Assembly (NCBI GenBank): GCA_014799385.1
Contig: JAAVIC010000010.1
Coordinates: 1 to 46,480 of the forward strand
Direction: 5' to 3'
DNA length: 46,480 bases
DNA from: Oscillospiraceae bacterium
Lineage (GTDB): Bacteria; Bacillota; Clostridia; Oscillospirales; Ruminococcaceae
Of the stretch, positions 16,327-25,177 are shown piece by piece (within the stretch, counting starts at the first letter, position 1; each line of letters opens with the position of its first letter). The position numbers were made by a program, and so were the translations under genes. Under the pieces are notes generated by a model that was not told the DNA's origin, made no database searches, and saw only the letters and a program-made list of their open reading frames with translations.

Positions 16327-18438
16327 TTATTGCGAGTAAGATTTGTTCGGAATAACCACCCAGCCCGGCTCCATGGAAAAGGGAATTTGGTTTGTTCCGT
16401 CATTGAAGATTACAAGAGCACTGTCCCACTGTTCGGAGAATGTGTAGCTGTAAGTGCCGTCCGATTCGCGCTTGCAGGGAACTCCGGGCCACTCGGATAC
16501 TTGCCGAACCGAACCGTTGCTTTCATTGTAAACATACGCGTTGATCGAACTGCCCCAGCTATCGGGTTTTTTGAAGTAAATCTTCGACCCCTTGGGAACG
16601 CTTCTGTCGCCTTGAACCGTGAAATAATACGTCATTGTGGTTTCACCGCCGGAGTTTTCCGCGTGGAGCGTGAGAGTAACCGTACCCGGCGTACTTCCGC
16701 CGACATTCACCGTATCGCCGTTCTTGAACGCAACGGCATTCCCGCCGTTGATTGAATAAACAGCCTTATCGGCATTCTCGGCAATGAGCTTTATCGGAAC
16801 GGCTTTATCCGCCAAAATGAACTTATCCGTTTCTATGGATACTGTCGGAATCGGAGCAAGCTCGGTGTATCCCTCGTTGTAAAGAACCGCAACCTCACCT
16901 CCGCCGATAGTTCCAGTGAGAACGTTGTTTTCAACGGTAAATTCGGTGGTTTTGCCGTTGACGCGCGTTACGTATTTTCCATCGGCGAGTAATGAGTGGG
17001 TGTTCAGATTAACGCTGCTTTGCCCCGAATTGATAATTACCGCGCCCTTTGTACCGCGCTCTATCATCAGAACGGAAACGTTGTTTTGGGGATTGGAAAA
17101 CACCTCGTTCTCGCCGACCATAGCGGTGCGGAAATGATTCACCGCTACAACAACGGGGTCTTTATAAAATTCGTCACCCGCCGCTCCGATACGGTTCATT
17201 GGTCCCCAGATGTCGGAGGAGCTGCTTCCGTAAGGACGCGAAAAGAACAGCGGAGTTCCGTTTGCTCTGGAGGCGATTATTGCCCAGCCCCAAATCACTT
17301 GCTGCTTGTTAATGTCATAGCAGCTTCCGTCATTGATATAATTGTCGTGAGATTCGACCCACGTAACCGCTGTGGGGTCGTCACAAGAAATCTTAAGATC
17401 CCAGACCTCGTTTGCGTTGAGGTTTGACGATCTGATAAGGTCACGGATTCGTCCGCCGTATGCGCTTGCGGTGGTGGCTCCGATTGCTTTCTGATAGTCA
17501 ACGATACGGTCGCCCTCGCCTTGGAGAACCTCTCCGTAGTTGAACACGTCCTCGGGATTGTTAATATCGTTGATAACACGCTCCCAGAAGTTGTTGTTCT
17601 CGGATTTCTTATCCTTGGGGTCATCGGGCAGACCGATATGCTTTGCGGTATCATATCTGAAACCGTTTGCTCCGCAAGCCAGACAATCGTTGATGAACTT
17701 GATAAAGTATTCCTGAAACGCGGGATTTTCGGTATTTACACTTGGAAGTCCGCCCATTTCTCCCGTTGTGCTTTGATACCTGTCGGAATAATTGGAGATA
17801 TTATTGTGACCGTTCTCGTGAAATAGCTTATCGTATCCGCCGACCGCGTTGATGAGATTCTTGTTGATTTTATCCTCGACAGGCGTCGTATGATTGGGAA
17901 CAACGTCAACGATTATCTTTATGCCGTATTCGTGAGCTTTATTGCACATTTCGATAAATTCCGCTCTTGTGCCGAGCTGATAGTTTCCGATAGTCCAATC
18001 GGTGGGTTGATAGTGGTAATACCATCTTCCCTCGCCGTAAAGCTGCATTTCACCGTTTGAACCGACAAGGCATTCGTTAATAGGCGATGTCTGAATTGCG
18101 GTATAACCCGCGTAAGCAATATCGGGCATACTTTCGGTAATTGTTTTGAACGACCACGAAAACGCGTGTAAGATCGTTCCGTTTTTGATAGACGCAACGG
18201 TATCGCTGACTTGCTTTGAGGACGCTTCACGCTTGATTTTGTCGGAGGGGATCGCAACGGGAGTTCCCCCGACCGGGGTGCCGCCCGAAGCGTTTGTGCT
18301 TGAAGATGTTACGCTTGAATCGCCGGAAGTACTTGAACCGGTATCGGACGATTTGTTGTCATCTTTACAGCCCGTTAAACCGAGCGCGATACATAATGCG
18401 AGAATTGCCGCGGAACTGCGGCGAAATAAACCGGACAT
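16327..18438 (-). CDS. GH13 alpha-amylase lipoprotein with starch-binding module
   Basis: 703 residues, secreted and lipid-anchored: signal peptide with lipobox LTGC (Cys24), then a Ser/Thr/Gly linker to about 65. The GH13 barrel (about 80-510) has DVVPNH (178-183), nucleophile Asp263 in GFRYDTAKH, acid/base Glu303 in YGEVLQ and VESHDN with Asp365. A beta-sandwich linker domain follows. The C-terminal 85 residues (KIYFKKPDSWGSSINAYVY, WPGVPCKRE, ALVIFNDG) resemble CBM26. It likely hydrolyses alpha-1,4 links of starch at the cell surface. ATG with GGAGG; own promoter at 18533-18561. Confidence 0.92.
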   Translation of the reverse strand: MSGLFRRSSAAILALCIALGLTGCKDDNKSSDTGSSTSGDSSVTSSSTNASGGTPVGGTPVAIPSDKIKREASSKQVSDTVASIKNGTILHAFSWSFKTITESMPDIAYAGYTAIQTSPINECLVGSNGEMQLYGEGRWYYHYQPTDWTIGNYQLGTRAEFIEMCNKAHEYGIKIIVDVVPNHTTPVEDKINKNLINAVGGYDKLFHENGHNNISNYSDRYQSTTGEMGGLPSVNTENPAFQEYFIKFINDCLACGANGFRYDTAKHIGLPDDPKDKKSENNNFWERVINDINNPEDVFNYGEVLQGEGDRIVDYQKAIGATTASAYGGRIRDLIRSSNLNANEVWDLKISCDDPTAVTWVESHDNYINDGSCYDINKQQVIWGWAIIASRANGTPLFFSRPYGSSSSDIWGPMNRIGAAGDEFYKDPVVVAVNHFRTAMVGENEVFSNPQNNVSVLMIERGTKGAVIINSGQSSVNLNTHSLLADGKYVTRVNGKTTEFTVENNVLTGTIGGGEVAVLYNEGYTELAPIPTVSIETDKFILADKAVPIKLIAENADKAVYSINGGNAVAFKNGDTVNVGGSTPGTVTLTLHAENSGGETTMTYYFTVQGDRSVPKGSKIYFKKPDSWGSSINAYVYNESNGSVRQVSEWPGVPCKRESDGTYSYTFSEQWDSALVIFNDGTNQIPFSMEPGWVVIPNKSYSQ

Positions 18439-18532
18439 TCTTATTCCTCCTTTTTGAACTCAAAGACCGGGCAGCATCGAAATCAGCAAGCAGCCGCGCC
18501 GATACATTTCCGGTCCGTTAAACTTTGTTTTT

Positions 18533-18561
18533 ATTATATCATAAATAAAGGTAAAAATCAA
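18533..18561 (-). promoter_or_regulatory. Amylase promoter
   Basis: Minus-strand TTGATT (18556-18561), 17-nt spacer ending ATGA, TATAAT (18533-18538). A leader of about 90 nt follows. I saw no clear CcpA (cre) site in it. Confidence 0.75.
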
Positions 18562-18642
18562 GACTTTTCTGCCAATATATAAACTTTAATTTGGAATATT
18601 CGGTTCTATCGCTCTCAATCAAGCATTTCCTTAATAAAACTC

Positions 18643-18671
18643 TTGACTTTTCACAATTGTTATGATATAAT
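18643..18671 (+). promoter_or_regulatory. Y-family polymerase promoter
   Basis: TTGACT (18643-18648), 17-nt spacer ending ATGA, TATAAT (18666-18671). No LexA box of the CGAAC-n4-GTTCG type is visible around it. Confidence 0.75.
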
Positions 18672-18699
18672 ATATAAAAGTACACTGGCAGGTGATGAT

Positions 18700-20187
18700 A
18701 TGAACAATCGGATTTATGCCGCAATTGATTTGAAGTCGTTCTATGCGAGCGTTGAGTGTGTTGAACGCGGACTTGACCCGCTTAACACAAACCTTGTCGT
18801 AGCCGACGAGAGCCGCACAGAAAAAACGATTTGTCTGGCGGTTTCTCCCTCGCTCAAGACCTTTGGCACGGGCGGCAGACCTCGATTATTCGAGGTAGTT
18901 CAGAAGATACAAAAGGTCAATCAAGAGCGCAAGCGGCGCACTCCGGGGAAGATGTTTTCGGGGAAATCCGTTTTCTTGTCCGAGCTGAACAGCAGCCGGT
19001 TTTTGGCGGTCGATTATATTGTCGCGCTGCCGCGAATGTCTCTGTATATGCAGTACAGCACTCGGATTTACGATATTTATTTGAGATATTTCGCGCCCGA
19101 AGATGTTCATATTTACTCGGTTGACGAGGTTTTTATTGACGTTACAAATTATCTCAGACTGTACAAAATGTCCGCGCACGATTTGATTATCAAGATTATT
19201 CGCGAGGTGCTTTCCGAAACGGGAATTACCGCGACGGCGGGCATCGGCACGAATTTATTTCTCGCGAAAGTCGCTATGGATATTGTCGCGAAGAAAATGC
19301 CAGCCGATAAAGACGGAGTGCGTATTGCCGAGCTTGACGAAATGAGCTTTCGGCGGCAGCTTTGGGAACACCGCCCGCTTACGGATTTCTGGCGCGTTGG
19401 CAGAGGTTACGCAAAGACATTGGAACAGAACGGAATGTATACTCTCGGCGATGTCGCGGAGCGTTCAATTTGCGATGAGGATTCACTGTTCAAGCTGTTC
19501 GGAGTGAATGCCGAATTGCTGATAGACCACGCTTGGGGCATCGAACCCACGACAATCGCGGACATAAAGGCTTACAAGCCGCAGTCCAACAGTTTAAGCA
19601 GCGGTCAGGTGCTGCAAGAGCCGTATTCTTGTGAAAAGGCGCGGCTTATCGTTCGCGAAATGGCGGATAATTTGTCGCTCGATTTGGCGGAGAAAAATCT
19701 TGTTACCGACAAATTAATGCTCACGGTGGGGTATGACGCGGAAAGCCTTGCGAATCCTCGGATAGCGGCAAATTATCACGGTGGGGTAACAACCGATTTT
19801 TACGGGCGGAAAATCCCGAAACACGCTCACGGAACGGAGAATCTTGAACGCAAAACATATTCTCCGCATACGATAGCCGATGCCGCGGTTCGGCTGTTCG
19901 ACCGAATTATAAATCCCGATTTGCTTGTTCGCCGCATAACCGTCTGCGCGTGTGATGTTGTGAAAAAGGGTGAGTATTCCGATGACTGCGAGCAGCTTGA
20001 TTTATTCACCGATTATGAGGCTCGCGAGCGGGAAATTCTCGCCGAAAAACGCGAGGAAGATATGCAACTCGCCGTTCTGAAAATCAAGAAAAAATTCGGG
20101 AAAAACGTGCTCTTAAAGGGTATGAATTTGGAGGACGGCGCGACTATGAAAGAGCGAAACCGTCAGATTGGAGGTCACAAGGCGTGA
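18700..20187 (+). CDS. Y-family DNA polymerase (UmuC/UvrX type)
   Basis: 495 residues. A translesion polymerase that copies damaged DNA with low fidelity. AAIDLKSFYASVECVERGLDP is catalytic motif I with the first Asp; VHIYSVDEVFIDV carries the second acidic pair; TATAGIGTNLFLAKVAMDIVAKK is the palm/thumb motif. ATG 18700 follows AGGTGAT and matches the family N-terminus; the longer frame from 18643 overlaps the promoter. The stop overlaps the YolD gene start by four bases, a pairing common in Firmicutes plasmids, phages and chromosomes. Confidence 0.9.
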   Translation: MNNRIYAAIDLKSFYASVECVERGLDPLNTNLVVADESRTEKTICLAVSPSLKTFGTGGRPRLFEVVQKIQKVNQERKRRTPGKMFSGKSVFLSELNSSRFLAVDYIVALPRMSLYMQYSTRIYDIYLRYFAPEDVHIYSVDEVFIDVTNYLRLYKMSAHDLIIKIIREVLSETGITATAGIGTNLFLAKVAMDIVAKKMPADKDGVRIAELDEMSFRRQLWEHRPLTDFWRVGRGYAKTLEQNGMYTLGDVAERSICDEDSLFKLFGVNAELLIDHAWGIEPTTIADIKAYKPQSNSLSSGQVLQEPYSCEKARLIVREMADNLSLDLAEKNLVTDKLMLTVGYDAESLANPRIAANYHGGVTTDFYGRKIPKHAHGTENLERKTYSPHTIADAAVRLFDRIINPDLLVRRITVCACDVVKKGEYSDDCEQLDLFTDYEAREREILAEKREEDMQLAVLKIKKKFGKNVLLKGMNLEDGATMKERNRQIGGHKA

Positions 20188-20585
20188 AATACGAGAAAAT
20201 CATAAATCTTCCGCGACCCGAAAGCCGTCACCCGAAAATGTCCGCGATTGACAGAGCGGCGCAGTTTTCGGCGTTCGCGGCTCTTGTCGGGCTTGATGAG
20301 CAGATGGACGAAACCGCGCGGATTGTTGACAGCAAAATCGAGTTATCCGAGGACGAGAGCGAAATTCTCAACAGGAAAATCCAAATCCTCGCTCAAAAGC
20401 TAAGCGAGGATTATCCACAAATCAAGGTGAGTTATTTTGTTCCCGACCTTCACAAAAACGGCGGTTCGTATGTAACGAAAATCGGCTCGGTAAAACGCAT
20501 TGACGAGGTTTTCCAAAGAATCCTTTTTACGGACGGGACGAAAATAAGTATTTCGGATATTCTTGACTTTGAGATAATGGATTAG
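20184..20585 (+). CDS. YolD-like protein
   Basis: 133 residues of the YolD-like family, small proteins regularly encoded beside UvrX/UmuC-type polymerases and thought to act with them in mutagenic repair. RAAQFSAFAALVGLDEQMDETARI is diagnostic. The GTG start at 20184 overlaps the polymerase TGA (GTGA) with GGAGG about 10 nt upstream. It ends at the terminator at 20585-20606. Confidence 0.9.
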   Translation: MKYEKIINLPRPESRHPKMSAIDRAAQFSAFAALVGLDEQMDETARIVDSKIELSEDESEILNRKIQILAQKLSEDYPQIKVSYFVPDLHKNGGSYVTKIGSVKRIDEVFQRILFTDGTKISISDILDFEIMD

Positions 20586-20612
20586 GCGGCTGAGAGATCA
20601 GCCGCCATTGTT
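20585..20612 (+). terminator. Terminator of the polymerase-YolD operon
   Basis: GGCGGCTGA (20585-20593) pairs perfectly with TCAGCCGCC (20598-20606), loop GAGA, followed by ATTGTTT. The stem begins on the last base of the YolD stop codon. Confidence 0.8.
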
Positions 20613-20720
20613 TATAAGGCAATATCGCACAATCCAATTACAAATTATTGCTAAATCAGTATATAGCTTGTGCAAATCTGTTCGCAGGGCGCACTGAATC
20701 AAGCTGTCAGAGTTTTTCTG

Positions 20721-22124
20721 TCAGTTAACGTTCTTTCGCTTTTTGCGGCATATTAACACAACCACTCCGCCAATCAGCAGTACAAGCACTACAAGTTCCA
20801 AAAGCGATATTGCAAAGTAACAAAATAAGGCAAAAACCATGGCAAACCAAGAATTATCACGCGCCGGCTTTTTCGAGGAGCTGAGCGAAAATTCAAGCTC
20901 GCCGTCCGGCAGTCCGTCCAGTGACAATCGGTATCCCGTTTCGGTCTTTTGAAAATCTTTATTATCTATCAGATAAAACGGCGTATTTATAACAATATCA
21001 AGCGACCCGAAATCCGTCCACGTCTGCGCCGGAGACAGCAGATAGGTGTACTTGTAGACCGGCGGCTTCCAGTCCTCGTCAATATCCGGGTAAATCGGCG
21101 CGGTGACCGAGTTGACAATGCGTTCCCCGGGCGCGAGAGTTATCTCGTATTCATACCATCTCAAAAGACAAGACTTAAGATTAAAAATCCTGCTGTAACG
21201 GATAATACAGTTGTATCTTTCGATACCGCTGAAGTTCAGCTCGTCAACCATAGCGTTGTACCAATCCGATTCAAGAATATACGAGTTCTCGGGATATTCC
21301 GACATCGCAAATTCCATAAACGTCATTTCATCGGCGGACAGAAGATTCACCGAGCCGCTTATTTCCTCGCCGTTATTGCAGTTCCTGTCCTTGTAGAACT
21401 TCCATTTGGGTGGAGCGTCAAACTTCCGCCCGAACACATAAAGAGTAAGCGTATTGTCGCTGCGCCTTGCCGATCTGCTAAGACGACACGAGTCCACCCT
21501 TGATACAATACCGTCCATCTCCTTAAAAAGGACCTTTCTGTCGAACAACACGCGGAAATCAAAAGCAACGCAGGCATCTTTATAATTCTCGTCATAATCG
21601 GCAATTTCATAAACGTATTTTGTAACAGGCAGATTGGGGGCGAAAAAACTGTCCTTCTTGTAACCGTCCGTGATCCTCGGCATATCCTCCGCCAACTTGA
21701 AGCCGCCGCCTTTTCTCATAAGCGTATGACGCACAGTTTTTGGGATTGCGGAGTCGTTTATCGTGATGTCATACTTGCTCACATCATCGCCGTTACTGTA
21801 TTCCGGCGCTGTTCCAAACGGAAACTCCAGCTTTGCCGTAACCGTATAATCCGCAGGATTGTAAAAGTTGTATCGGGCAGTAACGCTGGCTTTATAAGCA
21901 AGATAGTCCTCCTTATTGGAATAGTTTTTCTTCGGAAAATCGGGAATATCGAAAGTCAGCAGTTCACTCTCCACAACCACCGGACATTCGGCGTCCGCAA
22001 TGATTGCTCCATAGGAATCCGCACCGCTCCAATACTTTGGTGCGGAATTTGCAAAAGCGGTGCAAGGTGTCAAGAGTGATAATACGGCACATAATGCCAA
22101 CGCGATGATCTGTTTTGTTTTCAT
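20721..22124 (-). CDS. Exported surface protein with C-terminal membrane anchor
   Basis: 467 residues. An N-terminal signal peptide (KTKQIIALALCAVLSLLTPCTAFA) is followed by a long extracytoplasmic part with many Tyr/Asn-rich beta segments. A single C-terminal helix (about 435-458) and a KKRK stop-transfer tail end it, so it is a type I membrane protein. YNFYNPADYTVTAKLEFPFGTAP is similar to stretches in Clostridial surface proteins of unknown role. No enzyme motif is visible. ATG with AGGAG. It may be read from the thrH promoter by passing the hairpin at 22161-22194. Confidence 0.7.
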   Translation of the reverse strand: MKTKQIIALALCAVLSLLTPCTAFANSAPKYWSGADSYGAIIADAECPVVVESELLTFDIPDFPKKNYSNKEDYLAYKASVTARYNFYNPADYTVTAKLEFPFGTAPEYSNGDDVSKYDITINDSAIPKTVRHTLMRKGGGFKLAEDMPRITDGYKKDSFFAPNLPVTKYVYEIADYDENYKDACVAFDFRVLFDRKVLFKEMDGIVSRVDSCRLSRSARRSDNTLTLYVFGRKFDAPPKWKFYKDRNCNNGEEISGSVNLLSADEMTFMEFAMSEYPENSYILESDWYNAMVDELNFSGIERYNCIIRYSRIFNLKSCLLRWYEYEITLAPGERIVNSVTAPIYPDIDEDWKPPVYKYTYLLSPAQTWTDFGSLDIVINTPFYLIDNKDFQKTETGYRLSLDGLPDGELEFSLSSSKKPARDNSWFAMVFALFCYFAISLLELVVLVLLIGGVVVLICRKKRKNVN

Positions 22125-22160
22125 AATATACTCCTGTTATGTAAACACGCTCTGTATATT

Positions 22161-22194
22161 GAAAAACAGCGGCTGTCCGGTTGGACAACCGCCG
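22161..22194 (-). terminator. Terminator after thrH
   Basis: CAGCGGCTGTCC (22167-22178) pairs with GGACAACCGCCG (22183-22194) with one or two mismatches, loop GGTT. TTTTTC follows on the minus strand. Confidence 0.75.
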
Positions 22195-22199
22195 TATGC

Positions 22200-22805
22200 T
22201 TATTTCGCCAAACACTCCCTGAGGAACTTCATCAAATCCGAATATTCCTCGAACGCGGGATACTGCGGGTAGTCCTTCTTGATCTGCTCGGTGGAACGGA
22301 ACAAGAATCCGAACTTGGAAGCCTGGATCATTCCCAAATCGTTGAACGAATCGCCGCCCGCGATGGTTTCAAACCCGATAGACTGCAAAGCCTTCACCGT
22401 AGTGAGCTTGGATTTCTCACAGCGCATTTTGAATCCCGTGATTTCGCCGTTTTCAGCTACCTCCAGCGAGTTGCAGAAAATGGTCGGCAGACCGAGCTTT
22501 TTCATAAGCGGTCCCGCAAACTGCGCAAATGTATCGCTGATGATGATAGTTTGCGAAAGTGAACGCAGCTCATCGAGGAACTCCTTCGCGCCTGGCATGG
22601 GGTCGATTTTCGCGATGGTGTCCTGAATCTCTTTCAGACCCAACCCATGCTCCTTGAGGATTTCCAAGCGCCAGTTCATCAGCTTGTCGTAGTCCGGCTC
22701 GTCACGCGTGGTGCGCTTAAGCTCGGGGATTCCGCTTGCCTCGGCAAACGCGATCCAGATTTCGGGCACAAGAACGCCCTCCAAGTCCAAACAAGTAATA
22801 TACAT
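22200..22805 (-). CDS. thrH: ThrH-type phosphoserine phosphatase / homoserine phosphotransferase
   Basis: 201-residue HAD-superfamily enzyme. The N-terminal CLDLEGVLVPEIWIAFAE is the ThrH form of the HAD DxD motif (Asp7). TTRDEPDYDKLM, IIISDTFAQF and GGDSFNDLGMI complete the set. The Pseudomonas homologue both dephosphorylates phosphoserine and can transfer phosphate to homoserine; here it probably feeds serine synthesis. ATG with GGAGG. The leader carries a palindrome (22827-22888) whose end adjoins the ribosome site. Confidence 0.9.
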   Translation of the reverse strand: MYITCLDLEGVLVPEIWIAFAEASGIPELKRTTRDEPDYDKLMNWRLEILKEHGLGLKEIQDTIAKIDPMPGAKEFLDELRSLSQTIIISDTFAQFAGPLMKKLGLPTIFCNSLEVAENGEITGFKMRCEKSKLTTVKALQSIGFETIAGGDSFNDLGMIQASKFGFLFRSTEQIKKDYPQYPAFEEYSDLMKFLRECLAK

Positions 22806-22826
22806 AAAAACCTCCTGATTTAGATG

Positions 22827-22888
22827 GCAAATTCAAAGCCACACAGACGAGCTAATGCTCGTCTGCGCCGCTTGCGTTTTGAATTTGC
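22827..22888 (-). repeat. Modular palindrome, thrH leader copy
   Basis: The outer stem GCAAATTCAAA (22827-22837) pairs with TTTGAATTTGC (22878-22888). A single inner arm CAGACGAGC-TAAT-GCTCGTCTG lies at 22844-22865. On the minus strand it is followed by ATCTAAATCAGGAGG, the thrH ribosome site, and preceded by CGGTAACTAAT, similar to CGGTGATTCAT of the copy at 43633. Confidence 0.7.
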
Positions 22889-22983
22889 ATTAGTTACCGA
22901 ACACTTGATTCGGATTTTAACGTACTAAATTCGCAGCCCGATAAGTTGCTTTGAGTTATAATGCCCTAAAAAACGCCAAATTC

Positions 22984-23012
22984 ATTATATCACAACTTCA
23001 CAAACTTATCAA
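22984..23012 (-). promoter_or_regulatory. thrH promoter
   Basis: Minus-strand TTGATA (23007-23012), 17-nt spacer ending GTGA, TATAAT (22984-22989). It overlaps the last codons of the upstream CYTH gene. The leader is about 170 nt long. Confidence 0.75.
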
Positions 23013-23563
23013 GTGTTCTCCTTAAACCTTGCGAGAAACCGATGCAGCTTTCCGCTGCAAACCTCAGCGGAGGGCTGTATCCCGATTCTCGCGCTGATTT
23101 CGTCCAGAACAGCGCGCGCCTTTACCTCGTCCGAAAACTCGATTTCCAACTCATAATCCACAACATCAAAGTATTCGCTGCAATCGAGGTCGATTTCCCC
23201 GCCGTCAAACTTGTGGATATTCCGCGTGGTTTTGAGCGTTCCCAATCGGCGAACCTCGGGAAAATCCGCGCCGGTGAGCCTTTTCAGCTGCTCCGCCGAA
23301 ACAGTTTCGGGTATTTCCCCAAGCTCCTCGCAGAACTCCACGCGCGAGTATCTCACCTCGGTCGGCAGCTTTACTTGCAGCAAGTACTTGTCGTCCACTT
23401 CCCGAACCCGCACCGTTGTGTGCTTTGCGGACATTTCCAACTCGTCCGTATCAAAGTAGTGGTTGGTCTGGACTATCCCGTCAAACTCGTACATCGCGAG
23501 AATCCGCTCATATTCCGCTTTGGTGAGCATTATCTTAAATTCGTTCTCGATTTCCCTACTCAT
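23009..23563 (-). CDS. CYTH-domain protein
   Basis: 184 residues of the CYTH/YjbK family, tunnel-fold enzymes that bind triphosphates with divalent metal. The signature ExExK occurs as IENEFKI near the N-terminus. Alternating charged residues follow in TTVRVREVDDKYLLQVK and in EIDLDCSEYF...YELEIEF. It may hydrolyse tripolyphosphate or thiamine triphosphate, but the substrate is not certain. ATG overlaps the birA stop by four bases, so it is translationally coupled as the last gene of the three-gene set. Confidence 0.85.
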   Translation of the reverse strand: MSREIENEFKIMLTKAEYERILAMYEFDGIVQTNHYFDTDELEMSAKHTTVRVREVDDKYLLQVKLPTEVRYSRVEFCEELGEIPETVSAEQLKRLTGADFPEVRRLGTLKTTRNIHKFDGGEIDLDCSEYFDVVDYELEIEFSDEVKARAVLDEISARIGIQPSAEVCSGKLHRFLARFKENT

Positions 23564-24285
23564 ACATAACCGTCCAATCCGCGCACCGAAACCTCTCCCG
23601 AACTTACCGCAAATTCTCCGTCCTCATCGCGGCAAATCAGAAACCCGTTCGGGGCAACGTCCACAGCGGTTGCGATTCGTTCGCCGCTGGGAGAAATGAT
23701 CCGCACGGAGAGTCCGAGATTCACCAAACGTTTTTTGTACTCATTATAGCAATCCGCGAACGGCATTGCCGCGCGGAGCTTCACTGCCTCCACCACCGAT
23801 TTGAGCAGCTCTTCCCTGTCGGGAGCCTGCCCGGTAAGCGACCACAGCGAACCCGCGTGCGGAAGATTCCGCTCGCGGAAAAAATCCTCGCTCTGCGAAA
23901 TATTGATTCCGATTCCGCAAATTACATTTCGGCAGTCACCAAAAAAGACGCTCTCGCATAGAATACCACAGACCTTGTGATTGGCAACGATTACGTCATT
24001 CGCCCACTTCAAACAAACCTGCGGCGGATTTTCGAGCGTTTTGCCGATTGCGTCACAGACCGCAAGTCCAACGCGGGCTGTTAGGGTATCGCAGTCGAGG
24101 GGATTCTTCAGCAAGACCGACAGCGGGAGCATTCCCTCGTCATCCGCCCATTCGTGACCGCGCCTTCCCCGCCCCGCCGTTTGGATTCGCGCCGTAACCG
24201 CCACACCGTCCGCAAGTTCGCCGCAGCGAGCCTTTACATAATTATTTGTGCTGTCGACCTCTTCTAAGTATATCAGGTTTTGCAT
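23560..24285 (-). CDS. birA: Biotin-[acetyl-CoA-carboxylase] ligase, monofunctional
   Basis: 241 residues. It activates biotin with ATP and attaches it to carboxylase carrier proteins. STNNYVK, the biotinyl-AMP loop GRGRRGHEW (about 38-46), LKWANDVIV and GIGINI are the ligase motifs. The N-terminal DNA-binding domain of bifunctional BirA is missing, so it should not act as a repressor. The start has no clear ribosome site; it begins 13 nt after the phosphoesterase stop, suggesting coupling. Confidence 0.92.
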   Translation of the reverse strand: MQNLIYLEEVDSTNNYVKARCGELADGVAVTARIQTAGRGRRGHEWADDEGMLPLSVLLKNPLDCDTLTARVGLAVCDAIGKTLENPPQVCLKWANDVIVANHKVCGILCESVFFGDCRNVICGIGINISQSEDFFRERNLPHAGSLWSLTGQAPDREELLKSVVEAVKLRAAMPFADCYNEYKKRLVNLGLSVRIISPSGERIATAVDVAPNGFLICRDEDGEFAVSSGEVSVRGLDGYV

Positions 24286-24298
24286 AGAATATTGCGGG

Positions 24299-24784
24299 TC
24301 ACTTCGGCTCCATCGCCATGATGTTCATCTTGATGTCGCCCGTTTCGGACAGCTCGATCACCCCGAATGTGGGCTTATTGTGGTTTCGCGGGCTGTCAAG
24401 ACTTCCGGGATTCATAACGAAAACACCGTCAACTATCTCGGTGCGGTAGAGGTGCGTATGCCCGAACAGGGCGATCTTGCAGCCTTCCCGTTTGGCGGTG
24501 CTGACCAACAGCTCCAACCCATCGTGAACGCCCATTGTGTGTCCGTGACAGCAGAAAATCTTGTATCCGCACGCGTGGACGATATGTGTGGTCTTGTGCT
24601 GACCAAAATCGCAGTTTCCGCCCACATAAACCATAGGCATCTGCGGGTAGAGGTTGTCAACATCGGCAAATTCGTGTTCGCCGTCACCAAGGTGAATCAG
24701 CATATCCGCATCGGGATTCTTATCGATTGCCGCTTTCAGCGCGGCATAATTCTTGTGGGTATCCGCAACTACCAAAATCTTCAT
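24299..24784 (-). CDS. YfcE/MJ0936-type metallophosphoesterase
   Basis: 161 residues of the calcineurin-like phosphoesterase family. Metal ligands are seen in order: VVADTH, HLGDGEHEF, GGNCDFG, CCHGHTMG and LFGHTHLY, then NPGSLDSPR. Such enzymes hydrolyse phosphodiesters in vitro; the physiological substrate is unknown. ATG 24784 has AAAGGTG at good spacing, unlike the GTG two codons earlier. It heads the yfcE-birA-CYTH operon, with TATAAT at 24830-24835 (minus strand). Confidence 0.88.
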   Translation of the reverse strand: MKILVVADTHKNYAALKAAIDKNPDADMLIHLGDGEHEFADVDNLYPQMPMVYVGGNCDFGQHKTTHIVHACGYKIFCCHGHTMGVHDGLELLVSTAKREGCKIALFGHTHLYRTEIVDGVFVMNPGSLDSPRNHNKPTFGVIELSETGDIKMNIMAMEPK

Positions 24785-24829
24785 AGTCACTCACCTTTCT
24801 GCATCGTTAGCCAAAAGTCGTATATTATC

Positions 24830-24858
24830 ATTATAGCACATTTCCCGCAAAAAATAAA
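24830..24858 (-). promoter_or_regulatory. Putative promoter of the phosphoesterase-birA-CYTH operon
   Basis: Minus-strand TATAAT (24830-24835) preceded by ATGTGC (extended -10 TGn), with a weak -35 about 17 nt upstream. It lies in the divergent gap before the 24905 gene. Confidence 0.5.
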
Positions 24859-24904
24859 GGGGTTTTTGGAAATTTTTTATCGGTTTTTATCGGGAGGAAT
24901 AATT

Positions 24905-25138
24905 ATGGATAAGAACAATTTTGAGAAGCTCATCAACGCAGCCAGCGGAAAGCTCGGCACATCGCCGGAAAAGCTGAGATCCTCGCTGGAGAAGGGCGAT
25001 ATCAAGGGGCTTTCCGCGAATTTGTCCAAAGCGGACAAGGAAAAGCTGAAAATGGTTCTTCAGAACAAGGAACTTATGAACAAGCTGAAATCCGCGTCTA
25101 ATCCCGAGGAAATGATGCGTATTCTTAACAAAAAGTAG
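24905..25138 (+). CDS. Small conserved protein, unknown function
   Basis: 77 residues, lysine-rich and predicted helical: NFEKLINAASGKLGTSPEKL, then KLKMVLQNKELMNKLKSAS and NPEEMMRILNKK. The ATG has GGGAGG at 24892-24897. It is the first of three small same-direction genes (24905-25811). Similar small-gene sets occur in other Clostridia as I remember them, but I cannot name a function. A hairpin overlaps its stop. Confidence 0.7.
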   Translation: MDKNNFEKLINAASGKLGTSPEKLRSSLEKGDIKGLSANLSKADKEKLKMVLQNKELMNKLKSASNPEEMMRILNKK

Positions 25139-25160
25139 AGCGTATTCACATAAACGCTCT
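25137..25160 (+). other. Intercistronic hairpin
   Basis: AGAGCGT (25137-25143) pairs with ACGCTCT (25154-25160) across the stop codon and gap between the first two small genes. No T-run follows, so RNA processing or stability is more likely than termination. Confidence 0.45.
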
Positions 25161-25177
25161 AATCGGGAGGTGAGCGC

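Noticed and set aside
18600-18700. SOS (LexA) control of the Y-family polymerase
   Set aside because: No Gram-positive LexA box found around the promoter.
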